Assembly: GCF_000348925.1 (NCBI RefSeq)
Contig: NZ_AODQ01000005.1
Coordinates: 1 to 64,000 of the forward strand
Length of the DNA stretch: 64,000 nt
DNA from: Cesiribacter andamanensis AMV16
Lineage (GTDB): Bacteria; Bacteroidota; Bacteroidia; Cytophagales; Cyclobacteriaceae
Direction: 5' to 3'
Under the pieces are notes generated by a model. It was not told where the DNA came from. It worked only from the letters and a program-made list of their open reading frames with translations, and ran no database searches. This document shows, piece after piece, positions 23,625-32,920 of this stretch; position 1 is the first letter of the stretch; every line of letters begins with the position of its first letter. The position numbers and the translations under genes are program-made.

Positions 23625-24307
23625 ACAACCGCTGGGTGATCAGTTGCGAGCATGGGGGGAATGAGATCCCCCCGGCCTACGCCCCTTTGTTCAGGGATGC
23701 TGCCGATGTACTGGCCTCTCATCGGGGCTGGGACCCGGGCACCCTGCCCCTCTTTGAGCAGTTGAAGCCCCTGGCTGATTTTGCCAAAAGCAGCACTACC
23801 AGCAGGCTCCTGATAGAGCTAAACCGTTCGCTGCATCATCCTCACTTGTTCTCGGCCTATACCCACCCGCTGCCTTCCCCTGAAAAAGCGCACATCATTC
23901 GGACTATTATCTACCCTACCGCCAGGCGGTAGAAGCAGCCATTGCAGCTTATGCAGCAAGGAGAGCGCGTTTATCACCTGAGCATTCACAGCTTTACTCC
24001 TGTACTGGGTGGTGAGGTGCGAGATGCGGATATCGGCCTGCTCTTTGATCCTGACCGGCCTCTGGAGGTAGCGCTTTGTGCTCACTGGCAAGCGCTTTTG
24101 CAGACGTCCCTGCCCCACTTTCGCATTCGCAATAATTACCCCTACCTGGGCATCGATGATGGCTTTACCAGCCATCTGCGCCTGCTGCACCCACAGCAAT
24201 ATGCAGGCATAGAACTGGAGCTAAACCAGCAGTGGGCTCAAAACGAGGATGTGCGAAAGAAAATTGTGCAGTCGGTACGGCAGCTGCAGCAAAAGCTTAA
24301 GACGTAA
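23621..24307 (+). CDS. N-formylglutamate amidohydrolase family protein, frame-disrupted
   Basis: The gene starts with ATG 23621 inside an ATGA overlap with the GCS2 gene. The first part (to 23932) carries ISCEHGGNEIP and LLIELNRSLHHPHLFS, the second (from about 23945) carries YHLSIHSFTP, ADIGLLFDP and IELELNQQW; both are blocks of the FGase family, a zinc hydrolase that removes N-acyl groups. The parts share a frame but are split by TAG at 23930-23932. Between about 23906 and 23940 another frame gives YYLPYRQAVEAAIAA, which fits the family. A lost base near 23906 and an extra base near 23940 explain this. It may be a sequence error; otherwise it is a pseudogene. The end overlaps the convergent kinase by 11 nt. 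Confidence 0.75.
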
Positions 24308-27300
24308 GCGGTTGCTTGTTTTTCATGTCCTGTATGCCGGCAGCGCCTACCCCCTGAGGGAGCCAGAAGATAAAGCGGCTGCCCCGGCCGGGCTGGCTCT
24401 CCGCCCAAATGCGTCCGCCGCAGGCCTCAATAAACTCCCGGCACAGCACCAGGCCAAGACCGGTTCCTTTTTCGTTTGAGGTGCCAGGCTTCGATTTTTT
24501 CACCTGCGCATCAAAGAGCGAAGCCAGCCGCTCCCGCTCAATGCCAATACCGTCGTCGGCTACTTCTACCTGGCAGAAGTCATTGTAAAAATGGGCTGAG
24601 ATGGAGATGATGCCGTTGGACCTGGTAAATTTTATGGCATTGCCCAACAGGTTGCGCAACAGCAGGTGCAAAATATCTACATCGGCCATTACCTGCATGC
24701 TGTGCTCCACCTGGTTTATTATACGGATATTCTTTTGCAGGGCCTGCGAGCGGTATAGCTGGCAAATATCTTCCACAAACTCATGCATGGGTACCTGCAC
24801 AGGATTCACCTCAAGGCCTTTGAGCTGGTTGCGGGTCCAGAGCAGCACATTGTCCAGCATGTGCACCTGCCATTTTACCTGCTGGTTCAGCTCCTTGGAG
24901 AAATCCTGAAATTCATGCTGATCGATCTGTTTTTCGCGCAGCAGGGACAGCAGGCCGGAGATGGAGCTAAACGGCTGTCGCAGATCATGAGACAGTACCG
25001 ATAGCAGCTGATCTTTGAGCTGGTTAAGCTGGGTAAGTTCTTCTTTCTGTTTCTCGATGGCCTGCTTCTGTGTATTGATGTGCTCGGTACGTTCGCTGAC
25101 CAGAGAGGCCAGTTTCTGGTTTTGCACCTTCAGTTGATGTGCCCGGCCCAGGTAAATGATAAAGCCCAGCAGTACCGATCCGGCCACCATCAGGAGCTTA
25201 AACCAAAGCGTGTCCCAGAAGTGGGCCTTCTGTTCAAACGTAAAGGTGGCATCTTCTTCAGACCAGATGCCATCTTCATTGGCGGCCCGCACTTTAAACG
25301 TATAGCTGCCGGCGGGCAGGTTGGTATAGTAGGCTGTGCGCCGGGTGCCGGCCAGCTGCCAGTCCCGGTCAAACCCCTCCAGCTTATAGGCAAAGGTAGT
25401 GGCCTTAGGTGCCGAATAATTAAAGCCGGTGTAGCTAAAGGCATATTGCCGCATGCCTGCCTCAAATTTTACCGGAGCGTTGGCCGCATACGCTACATTA
25501 TCCACCACCACCGATTCCAGCACCACATGCGGAGGGGTAGTATTGGTAGAGATCCGCTCCGGGTGAATAATGCTGATGCCATCCAGCGTAGTAAACCACA
25601 TACGGCCTTCGGCATCAATGCGGCTGGTCGAAACTGATGAGATCACCCCGCTTCGCATGCCGTCCGATACGGTAAAGTGCTTGTAGGCAGGCACCCGGTC
25701 GGTCTTGCGCAGCATCATGTCCTGCAGCTCCTGCTGGCTCACCATAAAAATACCCCTGTTGGAAGTGATCCAGAGGTAGCCCTGCTCATCGGCCAGAATC
25801 TGGAAAAAGGTATTGCCAAAGAGTCCTTCTTTTTCGCCCAGGTTGTGCCAGATCCCATCCTTCAGCATGCTGATGCCGGCATTGCTGCAGGCCCAGAGGT
25901 TGCCCTGCTTGTCTTCCCACAGATCAAAGATTATATCGCTTGACAAGCCATTTTGTGTGGTGTACTGGATCAGCTGGGAATCCTTAAAGCAGTAGAGGCC
26001 CTTTCCGTTGGTAGAAACCCACACCAGCCCCTTGCTGTCTACAAAAATAGATAGCACAAATACACCCGAGAGCTCATCTACTATGCTCACCCGCTCAACC
26101 CCGGGTGTGTTTTGCACAAAGAGCCCGTTGCGGGTACCAATCCAGAGCCGGCCCTGCCGGTCTTCCATAATGCGGCGTACCTTATCAGACGAGAGGCCGG
26201 CCCCTTTGTACATGGCCCGCACAAATCCCTTTCCGTTGAAGCGGAACAGCCCGTTGTAGGTAGCCGCCCAGAGTATTCCTTTTGAATCGCGGTAAATATC
26301 CCGTATGCGGTTGGCCGACTGGTTATCGGCCAGCTGGTAGACCCGCTGCACCTCGTTGTGGACAAAGGCAATGCCTCCATTGGTGCCCACCCAGGCGCCT
26401 CCCTCCTTCTCGGGCCACACCACATTGGCCACTTCATTGGGCAGGCCTTCCTCCAGGGAGTAATTCTTGAACTTGCCATCACGCAGGCGAATCAGACCTT
26501 TGTGATAGGTACCGATCCAGAGACTTCCCTGTTCGTCGGCATGCAGGTTCAGCAGTTCATTGGCCCCACCCTCAGGGTCGGTAAAATAGAGGTCAAAACG
26601 ATCGTTGTGATGGCGCAGCAGGCCGGCATCCGTAGCAAACCACAAGGTGCCATAGGCATCCTGGATAATGTCATTGATAAAGGCATGATAATTTCCGTCG
26701 AAAACGGAGACCGAACGGATACGGTCATTTTCCATCAGGCTGATCCCTTCTTCCGTTCCAATCCATAGTCGTCCTTTGGCATCCTCAAACAGGGAGCGGA
26801 TGGAGTTGTTGCTCAGGCCATTTTTAGTCGTATACTGGCGCAGCAGGCCATTCTGTAGCTGCCACAAGCCCTCACCCAGGGTACCAATCCAGAGGGCCCC
26901 CTTTGAGTCGATGTAGAGCTTGAAAACATGCAGGTCTTTGAGGCGGTCGAATTCCGGATAAAAAGCATAGGTGTTATTCAGGATCATTCCCAGCCCCCCC
27001 CTTGTACCTACCCAGATAGCACCATTTTCATCTTCAATCAGCGTAGTTACCGAATTGTTAGGCATGTACTGGTTGGTTTCCACCAGGGTTATATCCTCAC
27101 CGCTTTTTTTCAAAACTCCGCCCCCGTTAGTTGCAATCCATAAATTGCCGGCCCTATCGCCCAGCAGATTGTAAATACTGTTGGTTGGAAACTGGGGGTG
27201 TGTACGCTGGCTGTAAACCTTAAAGCTCCAGCCATCAAAACGGATCAGGCCGTCATAGGTCGCCAGCCAGTGGTAGCCATCGGGGGTTTTTACCTGGTCC

Positions 27301-27506
27301 AGGATGGAATTGATGAGCAGCCCATCCTCAATACGCCAGCTATCCTGAATAAACTGACTAAGCGCTTTTGCCGTATCAAGGGCTTGCGGTACGCGCGTTT
27401 GCTGGGCAGTGGCAGTAGAGAACCCCAGCACCAGAAGCACTATGACGAACGCCTGAGAAAGTTGTGTGGCTTTGGCAGGCAGGCAGCGAAGGGAATCTCG
27501 ACCCAT
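24297..27506 (-). CDS. Two-component propeller sensor histidine kinase
   Basis: This is a 1069-residue membrane kinase. A signal peptide (1 to about 34, ending STATAQ) is followed by about fourteen propeller repeats of the type GNLWIATNGGGVL / GRLWIGTRNGLF (about 60-680), which form two seven-bladed propellers. A Y_Y_Y domain (about 695-765, YKLEGFDRDWQ) precedes one transmembrane segment (about 775-795, MVAGSVLLGFIIYLG). A coiled coil with KEELTQLNQLKDQLL leads to the H box SHDLRQP (H840), then NLLGNA, DDGIGIE and GTGLGL. It should sense a periplasmic ligand, often a polysaccharide. It ends at the ATPase domain, with no fused response regulator or AraC output, so it needs a separate partner. 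Confidence 0.93.
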   Translation of the reverse strand: MGRDSLRCLPAKATQLSQAFVIVLLVLGFSTATAQQTRVPQALDTAKALSQFIQDSWRIEDGLLINSILDQVKTPDGYHWLATYDGLIRFDGWSFKVYSQRTHPQFPTNSIYNLLGDRAGNLWIATNGGGVLKKSGEDITLVETNQYMPNNSVTTLIEDENGAIWVGTRGGLGMILNNTYAFYPEFDRLKDLHVFKLYIDSKGALWIGTLGEGLWQLQNGLLRQYTTKNGLSNNSIRSLFEDAKGRLWIGTEEGISLMENDRIRSVSVFDGNYHAFINDIIQDAYGTLWFATDAGLLRHHNDRFDLYFTDPEGGANELLNLHADEQGSLWIGTYHKGLIRLRDGKFKNYSLEEGLPNEVANVVWPEKEGGAWVGTNGGIAFVHNEVQRVYQLADNQSANRIRDIYRDSKGILWAATYNGLFRFNGKGFVRAMYKGAGLSSDKVRRIMEDRQGRLWIGTRNGLFVQNTPGVERVSIVDELSGVFVLSIFVDSKGLVWVSTNGKGLYCFKDSQLIQYTTQNGLSSDIIFDLWEDKQGNLWACSNAGISMLKDGIWHNLGEKEGLFGNTFFQILADEQGYLWITSNRGIFMVSQQELQDMMLRKTDRVPAYKHFTVSDGMRSGVISSVSTSRIDAEGRMWFTTLDGISIIHPERISTNTTPPHVVLESVVVDNVAYAANAPVKFEAGMRQYAFSYTGFNYSAPKATTFAYKLEGFDRDWQLAGTRRTAYYTNLPAGSYTFKVRAANEDGIWSEEDATFTFEQKAHFWDTLWFKLLMVAGSVLLGFIIYLGRAHQLKVQNQKLASLVSERTEHINTQKQAIEKQKEELTQLNQLKDQLLSVLSHDLRQPFSSISGLLSLLREKQIDQHEFQDFSKELNQQVKWQVHMLDNVLLWTRNQLKGLEVNPVQVPMHEFVEDICQLYRSQALQKNIRIINQVEHSMQVMADVDILHLLLRNLLGNAIKFTRSNGIISISAHFYNDFCQVEVADDGIGIERERLASLFDAQVKKSKPGTSNEKGTGLGLVLCREFIEACGGRIWAESQPGRGSRFIFWLPQGVGAAGIQDMKNKQPLTS

Positions 27507-27838
27507 GTAACTTGAAATAGACCTACAATCTTACTCATTTTATTGAACTTTTTAAAGACTTATTACCAGTATTTTACAGGATGAATCCCCCATGCGCTTC
27601 TCTTTTTCCATGAGTGGGGAATAGTTCGGGATAAATGGTAGGATATGTTAGGTGAGACTTCTTTTTCGGTACCAAAACCGGTCCCAGTCCCTACTTTACT
27701 TTTTTAAGCCTGCCCTCTGGATGATCATCCCTTGTGCTTCCCCCCGCCTCTACAGAACACAGCTGCCCGGCAGGCAAAGCTGAAAAGCCCGCTATCTGGC
27801 CGGTGCCCTATAAGGGGGTACTTGAGCCCTGCCCGGGT
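27507..27838. other. 332-bp intergenic region without recognised feature
   Basis: Upstream of the propeller kinase and downstream of the glycosyltransferase. No ORF, tRNA or terminator hairpin was convincing. The kinase promoter must lie in the AT-rich part near 27530-27580. Confidence 0.5.
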
Positions 27839-28603
27839 TTAATCAAATGCAGGGGATGAACTCTCCCGGGCTGGCTGATGCTTTAGTGATTGTTGCTGAG
27901 AATGTTGGTTATACGCCCAGTACCGTTTGCCATACTGCTGCACATCAAGGCCCAGCAGATCTCTGAACCAGATCTGCATATCGTGCAGCAACACCCGAAA
28001 AACACCCCCCTTGAGAAAGCGCCGGGCAGACGTGCGGACTGAAGTGTTCAGCAGCTTAAGCTTTCCCTGCTTGCGCAGGGCATCACACAGATAAGCCGCC
28101 TCCATCAACTGACGTTCTGGCCAGCCACCACTCTTGAAATAGGCCTGCCGGCGCACAAAGATGCCCTGATCCCCATAAAAGCGGTTGCGAATGCGGTAGC
28201 GGATGCGGTTGATGAACACAACCAGGGAGAGTGCCGGCGACTGCTCGGCAAAATCAAACTCAAAGGCGCCCCCTACTACCGCTTTATCTGTAAGGGCAGC
28301 GTCAATGGCATCATCATAGTCGGGCGGAAGGAGGGTATCGGCATCCAGAAACAGAAAAACGTCCCCCTGAGCCAGACGGGCGCCCAGCCGCAGGGAGGCC
28401 CACTTTTTGCCGGCAAGGCTGGGATTGGTCACCACCACCACCGATTTCTGGCGGATGTTTTCGGTAGTACCATCGGTAGAGCCGCAATCAATCACCAGAA
28501 TCTCGACAGAATGATTGCCTGAGGCATGGTTAAGCGCTGCATTGATGGTTTTATGCAGAAATGCTCGTTCGTTGCAGGTAGGAATAATGATGCTGAGCTT
28601 CAT
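27839..28603 (-). CDS. Family 2 glycosyltransferase
   Basis: A 254-residue protein counted from MKLSIIIPTCNE; the 13 residues upstream do not belong to the fold. The GT-A nucleotide-binding start (SIIIPTCNE), the IDCGSTDGT segment and the metal-binding DxD in FLFLDADTLLPP are clear, as is GGAFEFD. No transmembrane segment is obvious, so it is probably attached to the membrane through a partner or through its C-terminal basic part. The sugar donor and acceptor are unknown. Its 3' neighbour is divergent and its 5' neighbour is 133 nt away, so it may have its own promoter. Confidence 0.88.
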   Translation of the reverse strand: MKLSIIIPTCNERAFLHKTINAALNHASGNHSVEILVIDCGSTDGTTENIRQKSVVVVTNPSLAGKKWASLRLGARLAQGDVFLFLDADTLLPPDYDDAIDAALTDKAVVGGAFEFDFAEQSPALSLVVFINRIRYRIRNRFYGDQGIFVRRQAYFKSGGWPERQLMEAAYLCDALRKQGKLKLLNTSVRTSARRFLKGGVFRVLLHDMQIWFRDLLGLDVQQYGKRYWAYNQHSQQQSLKHQPARESSSPAFD

Positions 28604-28736
28604 GGTGGACGCTTCCTTGTGCCTATACGGCCTGCAAACCAATTTGTTTTATCCTTTTTAAAAATCGTAGCTTTCTGCTTAACAAAAGCCTATGCTTATA
28701 AGCAAACGGTTCGGGTAATAGGTGGCAAAAAGCAGC

Positions 28737-29588
28737 TCAACCCTTTGATGCTCTGGCCAGATGATCTTCCAGGTATACCAGCACAGGATAGTCACTAAAA
28801 TAGGTGATCTGTTTAAATACACTTTTCTGAAAGATGCGCTGCAGATAATTGCGCTGGTGTGTGAGCAAGACCAGCAGATCGGCACTGCTCTGGCTCATAA
28901 AACCATCCAGCTCCTGATAAGACTCCTCCTGGGCCAGCACAAAATGAAACCGAAGCGCTTCATATGAAACATAGCTGCGAATCAGTTGCTCATGGGCCTG
29001 CCAGCCTTCCAGATCTTCTTCTTCCCCAACATATACAACCTCCAGCCGGCTGCCAAAGGGGTGCAGCAGCGTTAACAGGCGCTGGATGCAGTCAGGGTCC
29101 TGGGGCTTCATGCGGCTGCCATAGACCACCTTGGCCGGAAATTCCAGCACGGCGCCGGGGGGCACACATAGCACCGGGCAGGGAGAGCGCTCGATCACTT
29201 TCACCGGATGGTTGCCCTCCAGGGCCTCCCCTATGGTATGCACCCCATGGGAGCCCATCACAATCAGGCTGCATTTCTGGGCTCTGGCCTCTTCCAGAAT
29301 GGTGGCGGCGGAAGGCCCCTGCCGCAGAAGGCTGGAGCACTGCAGGCCGGGCAGATCCTGCCGCAGGGTGGCGCACAGCCGGTCCAGGGCCTGTTGCCGC
29401 TGGGCCTGCACCTGCTCTACCCGTGCCATGTCGCCATCGGCTTCGGAAAGCGCCCTGTCGTAGGCGTCCTGGGTAAAGACATGCATGAGAATAAGGGGCG
29501 CCCTGTGGCTATTGGCCAAATGGGCGGCGGCCTCCAGGGCATTGAGGGTATCGGGCTGTAGGTCTACCGGGCACAGTATCTTTTCCAT
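28737..29588 (-). CDS. Universal stress protein, tandem USP domains
   Basis: A 283-residue protein with two UspA-type domains. The first (1-145) has the ATP-binding signature IVMGSHGVHTIGEALEGNHPV and SPCPVLCVP. The second (about 150-275) has DLLVLLTHQRNYLQRIFQKSV and PVLVYLE, with the Gly-rich loop degraded. USPs of this type help survival under starvation or envelope stress. It is the last gene of a minus-strand operon with a D-2-hydroxyacid dehydrogenase (3 nt gap), a DNA glycosylase and a thioesterase. Confidence 0.9.
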   Translation of the reverse strand: MEKILCPVDLQPDTLNALEAAAHLANSHRAPLILMHVFTQDAYDRALSEADGDMARVEQVQAQRQQALDRLCATLRQDLPGLQCSSLLRQGPSAATILEEARAQKCSLIVMGSHGVHTIGEALEGNHPVKVIERSPCPVLCVPPGAVLEFPAKVVYGSRMKPQDPDCIQRLLTLLHPFGSRLEVVYVGEEEDLEGWQAHEQLIRSYVSYEALRFHFVLAQEESYQELDGFMSQSSADLLVLLTHQRNYLQRIFQKSVFKQITYFSDYPVLVYLEDHLARASKG

Positions 29589-29591
29589 GGC

Positions 29592-30533
29592 TTAATAACC
29601 GGCTAAGCGGTCTATTTTGTTAAGAAGGGGTTCGTTCCGGATCATGCGCCGGTAATTTTCAGCCACCTGCGGAATGGCCGCCTCGGGCTTGGTTACACTG
29701 GCAATGTGGGGGGTAATCACTATGTCTGGCTGCTTCCAGAAGGGGTGATCGGCCGGCAGGGGTTCCTGCCGGAACACATCCAGCGTAGCACCGGCCAGTT
29801 GCCCCTGCTGCAGCGCTTCCAGCAGGTCTTCTTCTACCAGGTGCTCGCCCCGGGCTACATTGATCAGGTAGGTACCAGGCTGGCAGCGGGCAAATAGCGC
29901 CCGGTTCAGAAATCCCCGGGTCTGCCGGGTTAGAGGCAGCAGGCAGATCAGCAGGTTTACCCGCTGCAGAAAGGCATCCAGCTCCCCTTCTCCGGCATAG
30001 GTGTGGATTCCTTCCAGCTCCTTGGGGCTGCGGCTGTAGCCGGCTACGTCAAAACCCAGTGCCTGCAGTTTGCGGGCAATATCCTGCCCCAGCTCGCCCA
30101 GGCCCAGTATGCCGGGCTTCAGGGGGATCTCCGGTGTTTCGGTATAGCCCCATTGCTGGTGTTGCTGCAGCTGCAGGTAGCGGTACATCTGCTTGTGGTA
30201 ATTGAGCACAGCCGCCAGCAGGTAATTGCTCATGCTGGTAGTGAGCTCCTGGTCTACAATGCGCACCACCTGCCAGTGCAGCGGCAGGTGCTCGTCTTTG
30301 AGGATGTGATCTACCCCTGCCCCCATGGAGGAAACTACCCGCAGGTGCGGATAGGCATACAGGCTTTCGCCGGGATGCTTCCAGGTTACGGCCATCAGCA
30401 CCTCTTCAGGCTTTTCTACTTCCGGCCAGATCTCAACGTTTACCCTAAGGCCCAGTTGTGCAAGGGATTCGCTCAGGCTTTGCTGCCAGAAACGGGTATT
30501 TTTTTTACTGGGCGCTATTATTACCAGACTCAT
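29592..30533 (-). CDS. D-2-hydroxyacid dehydrogenase (glyoxylate/hydroxypyruvate reductase type)
   Basis: A 313-residue NAD(P)-dependent reductase. The Rossmann motif GLGELGQDIA is at about residue 142. The catalytic Arg lies in NVARGEHLVEEDLL and the catalytic His in ITPHIASVTKPEAA; both are typical of the GhrA subgroup. It would reduce glyoxylate or hydroxypyruvate, or a related 2-keto acid, in the cytoplasm. Its start overlaps the end of the upstream glycosylase gene by 29 nt and it is 3 nt from the stress protein gene. Confidence 0.9.
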   Translation of the reverse strand: MSLVIIAPSKKNTRFWQQSLSESLAQLGLRVNVEIWPEVEKPEEVLMAVTWKHPGESLYAYPHLRVVSSMGAGVDHILKDEHLPLHWQVVRIVDQELTTSMSNYLLAAVLNYHKQMYRYLQLQQHQQWGYTETPEIPLKPGILGLGELGQDIARKLQALGFDVAGYSRSPKELEGIHTYAGEGELDAFLQRVNLLICLLPLTRQTRGFLNRALFARCQPGTYLINVARGEHLVEEDLLEALQQGQLAGATLDVFRQEPLPADHPFWKQPDIVITPHIASVTKPEAAIPQVAENYRRMIRNEPLLNKIDRLAGY

Positions 30534-31182
30534 ACGTTGCTTTTGCTCTGCTTACCCAGGGGTTGTTGCGAATGCTGAACCGCCAGGGCAGCAGGGCATC
30601 TTCCTGCGCATAGGCAATCCCCACCCGGGGTCTCTGTAGTATATCTTGATCGGCAAGGGTGTAGTTTCGATCTTCCACCCATATTTTATCGCCCTGCAGG
30701 TTTTCGCCCCAGTGTTCCCTGGTGATCCCCAGGGCCTGGCTCATAACCCCTGGCCCTGCCGTAAGCCTGTAGTCGGGCCTAGCGAGGCCCGGCCTCATCA
30801 GGCTAGGCCTCGCCAGGCCGGGCCTCGCCAGGCCTCTCCTCAGCTGCATTTCTTCCAGTCCTTCGGTGGGCTCCAGGGCGCGGATGAGGACCGCATCGGC
30901 AAAGCCCGCTTCATTGGTGACAATATTGAACAGATGATGCAGCCCATAGGTAAGGTATACATAAGCAAGCCCTCCCCTGTGGTACATGATCTCGGTTCGT
31001 TTGGTGCGACGCCCCAGGTGCGCATGGCAGGCCTTATCGGTGCGCCCATTATAAGCTTCTGTTTCCACAATGATGCCCGCGGTGCGCACCCCCCCTATAT
31101 GGGTGATCAGGTACTTGCCCAGCAGTTCCCGGCTTATCTGTACCGGGTCGGGCCTGCGGTAAAAATCTTCAGGCAGCTTCAT
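30505..31182 (-). CDS. DNA-3-methyladenine glycosylase, AAG/Mpg family
   Basis: A 225-residue base-excision repair enzyme that removes alkylated purines. Family blocks are LLGKYLITHIGGVRTAGIIVETEAY, YVYLTYGLHHLFNIV and the C-terminal GIAYAQEDALLPWRF (the catalytic Glu is in VETEAY). Between the core blocks, at about residues 113-136, it has an insertion of GLARP repeats (GLARPGLARPSLMRPGLARP), encoded by a 15-bp direct repeat at 30776-30838. The insertion lies in a surface loop that varies in the family. It overlaps the thioesterase gene by 4 nt at its start. Confidence 0.92.
   Translation of the reverse strand: MKLPEDFYRRPDPVQISRELLGKYLITHIGGVRTAGIIVETEAYNGRTDKACHAHLGRRTKRTEIMYHRGGLAYVYLTYGLHHLFNIVTNEAGFADAVLIRALEPTEGLEEMQLRRGLARPGLARPSLMRPGLARPDYRLTAGPGVMSQALGITREHWGENLQGDKIWVEDRNYTLADQDILQRPRVGIAYAQEDALLPWRFSIRNNPWVSRAKATYESGNNSAQ
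30776..30838. repeat. 15-bp tandem repeat inside the DNA glycosylase gene
   Basis: About four degenerate copies of a GC-rich 15-mer (core GCCAGGCCGGGCCTC) encode GLARP units on the minus strand. The frame is kept because the unit is a multiple of three. Confidence 0.85.
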
Positions 31183-31607
31183 GGGCGCCCCTTTCGTTTT
31201 ACCCGGTACACGGCCCTGGCCTGGGCTATGATCTGATCGTCGCCCTCGTGCTGGGCCGTCATCCGTGTAAAGACCAGCATGCCCCCGTTGCGCACAATAT
31301 GCCCCTCCACAATGATATCTTCCGGCCGGCCGGGATAGAGGTAATCCACGTGCATATCAACGGTAGAAATCAGGTCTTCGGTGCCCGACAGGGTGGTGAT
31401 GCCGGCGGCACCTCCTGCGGCATCCATGGCCGTGCTGATCACCCCCCCATGGATGCGGTTGCTGCGCGGATCCCCCACCAGCTCCTGCCTGAATGGGATA
31501 CGGATGGCCGCATACCCTTCCCGCATTTCAATCAGCCGCAAGCCCAGTACCTGATGGAAGGGTATTATTTTTTCAAGAAGGCTGCGGTAATTGGAAACAT
31601 CGAACAT
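31179..31607 (-). CDS. PaaI-type hotdog thioesterase
   Basis: A 142-residue hotdog-fold protein. The family core is the segment NRIHGGVISTAMDAAGG, where HGG and the acidic Asp are the usual active-site region. It probably hydrolyses acyl-CoA thioesters such as aromatic or medium-chain acyl-CoAs. It is first in the operon 31607-28737 and overlaps the glycosylase gene by 4 nt. The link to DNA repair may be regulatory rather than metabolic. Confidence 0.88.
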   Translation of the reverse strand: MFDVSNYRSLLEKIIPFHQVLGLRLIEMREGYAAIRIPFRQELVGDPRSNRIHGGVISTAMDAAGGAAGITTLSGTEDLISTVDMHVDYLYPGRPEDIIVEGHIVRNGGMLVFTRMTAQHEGDDQIIAQARAVYRVKRKGRP

Positions 31608-31702
31608 TCTGGCAGGAATTTTGGGGTTGAACCATTAAATTAACAGAAATTGGACGTAATTTGGCAATGAAGAACCATCAATCCCTCAAACTTTTTAAAA
31701 AG

Positions 31703-32581
31703 ATGAAAAACCCAATTTTGCGCTCCGGCCTGCTCATGGGCTTTCTGCTGAGCGCTTCAATGAGCTTTGGGCAGATCCAGACCCCTCAGGCAAGCCCGGC
31801 CATTAAAGTTACTACCACGGTAGGTCTTACCGATGTGGTGCTGGAGTACTCCCGCCCGGGTGTAAAGGGCCGGGACCGCAAGATCTTCGGTGGCCTGGTG
31901 CCCTATGGCGAAGTATGGCGCACCGGTGCCAATGCCGCTACCAAGGTAACCTTTGGTGATAGTGTAAAGATCAAGGACCAATGGCTGCCCGGTGGCACCT
32001 ATGCCCTGTATACCATACCCGAAAAGGGCGAGTGGACGGTGGTATTCAGCCGCAATACCGACCTTTGGGGATCTATGGGCTACAGCGCCAATGACGATGC
32101 CCTGCGGGTAAAGATCAAGCCCGGCAACCTGACCGAGCCGGCCGAAACCTTCACCATTGATTTTGCCAATTATACCACCAATGGGGCCAACATGAACATC
32201 ATGTGGGACTTTACCAAGGTGAGCGTACCCATTGAGACCGAGGTAGATAAAAAGGTAATGGCCCAGATCCAAAAGGTAATGGCCAGCCCACAGGAAAAGT
32301 CAGGCCCCTACTACACCGCCGCCAACTACTACTACCGCAACGGCAAAGACAAAAACCAGGCCCTGCAGTGGATCGACCAGGCCATTGCCAAGGATGACCG
32401 CTACTTCTACCAATACCTGAAAGCGCTGATCCTCACCGACCTGAACCGCCCGAAAGAAGCCATCCAGGCCGCCGAAAAATCGAAGGCCGGCGCCCAGAAG
32501 GAAAAGAACCCAGAGTATGTGAAGATGAACGACGAGCTGATTGCCCGGCTGAACAAGAATCAGTCGAATCGCAAAAAGTAA
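31703..32581 (+). CDS. DUF2911 lipid-exported/periplasmic protein
   Basis: A 292-residue protein counted from MKNPILRSG, which gives a normal signal peptide ending SMSFGQ; an in-frame ATG at 31667 would add 12 residues. The DUF2911 core (about 20-160) has the family blocks VLEYSRPGVKGRDRKIFG, LVPYGEVWRTGAN and DQWLPGGTYALYTIP. The C-terminal part (about 190-280) is helical and TPR-like (YYTAANYYYRNGKDKNQALQW, then AIQAAEKSK). The molecular role of DUF2911 is not known. It is monocistronic and ends at a terminator (32603-32636). Confidence 0.85.
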   Translation: MKNPILRSGLLMGFLLSASMSFGQIQTPQASPAIKVTTTVGLTDVVLEYSRPGVKGRDRKIFGGLVPYGEVWRTGANAATKVTFGDSVKIKDQWLPGGTYALYTIPEKGEWTVVFSRNTDLWGSMGYSANDDALRVKIKPGNLTEPAETFTIDFANYTTNGANMNIMWDFTKVSVPIETEVDKKVMAQIQKVMASPQEKSGPYYTAANYYYRNGKDKNQALQWIDQAIAKDDRYFYQYLKALILTDLNRPKEAIQAAEKSKAGAQKEKNPEYVKMNDELIARLNKNQSNRKK

Positions 32582-32602
32582 GCGCTTCTATTACATTTTA
32601 GT

Positions 32603-32636
32603 AAACCCCCTGCCCCTTTCCGGCGCAGGGGGTTTT
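32603..32636 (+). terminator. Terminator after the DUF2911 gene
   Basis: AAACCCCCTGC pairs with GCAGGGGGTTTT with an 11-nt loop. The rest of the gap up to 32920 has no gene. Confidence 0.85.
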
Positions 32637-32920
32637 CATTTATGGGATGTTCTGTTTCAGAAATGCAAGACCTGTTATACCAGATTAACTTATCGTTTTC
32701 CAGGGTATGTGAGCCTGGCCGGCCGCACCACAGCCCCTGGAAACTTACCCGACTTTATACGTTAATTTGGTGTTATTGGGAGATTATCCCTTCTGGGTGG
32801 AGGCTGATGAGCTGATAGCTGTGCGGTACTGTTTCCTGTATTGTAATCACTACCAAAACAGATCGGCTTTTTTAGGGCAAGAAGTAAACTCTGTCAGGCT
32901 TAGGCTTGTTATCCTGTAAA

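Noticed and set aside
23930-23932. Readthrough of TAG (for example as pyrrolysine)
   Set aside because: The neighbouring frame gives the expected family sequence, so two indels explain the data better.
23942-24307. A separate small gene after the TAG in the FGase-type gene
   Set aside because: It begins with a TTG in the middle of the family's conserved order of blocks; it is the second half of one gene.
28679-28885. A 68-codon ORF between the stress-protein and glycosyltransferase genes
   Set aside because: It overlaps the USP gene in another frame and has no protein-like pattern.
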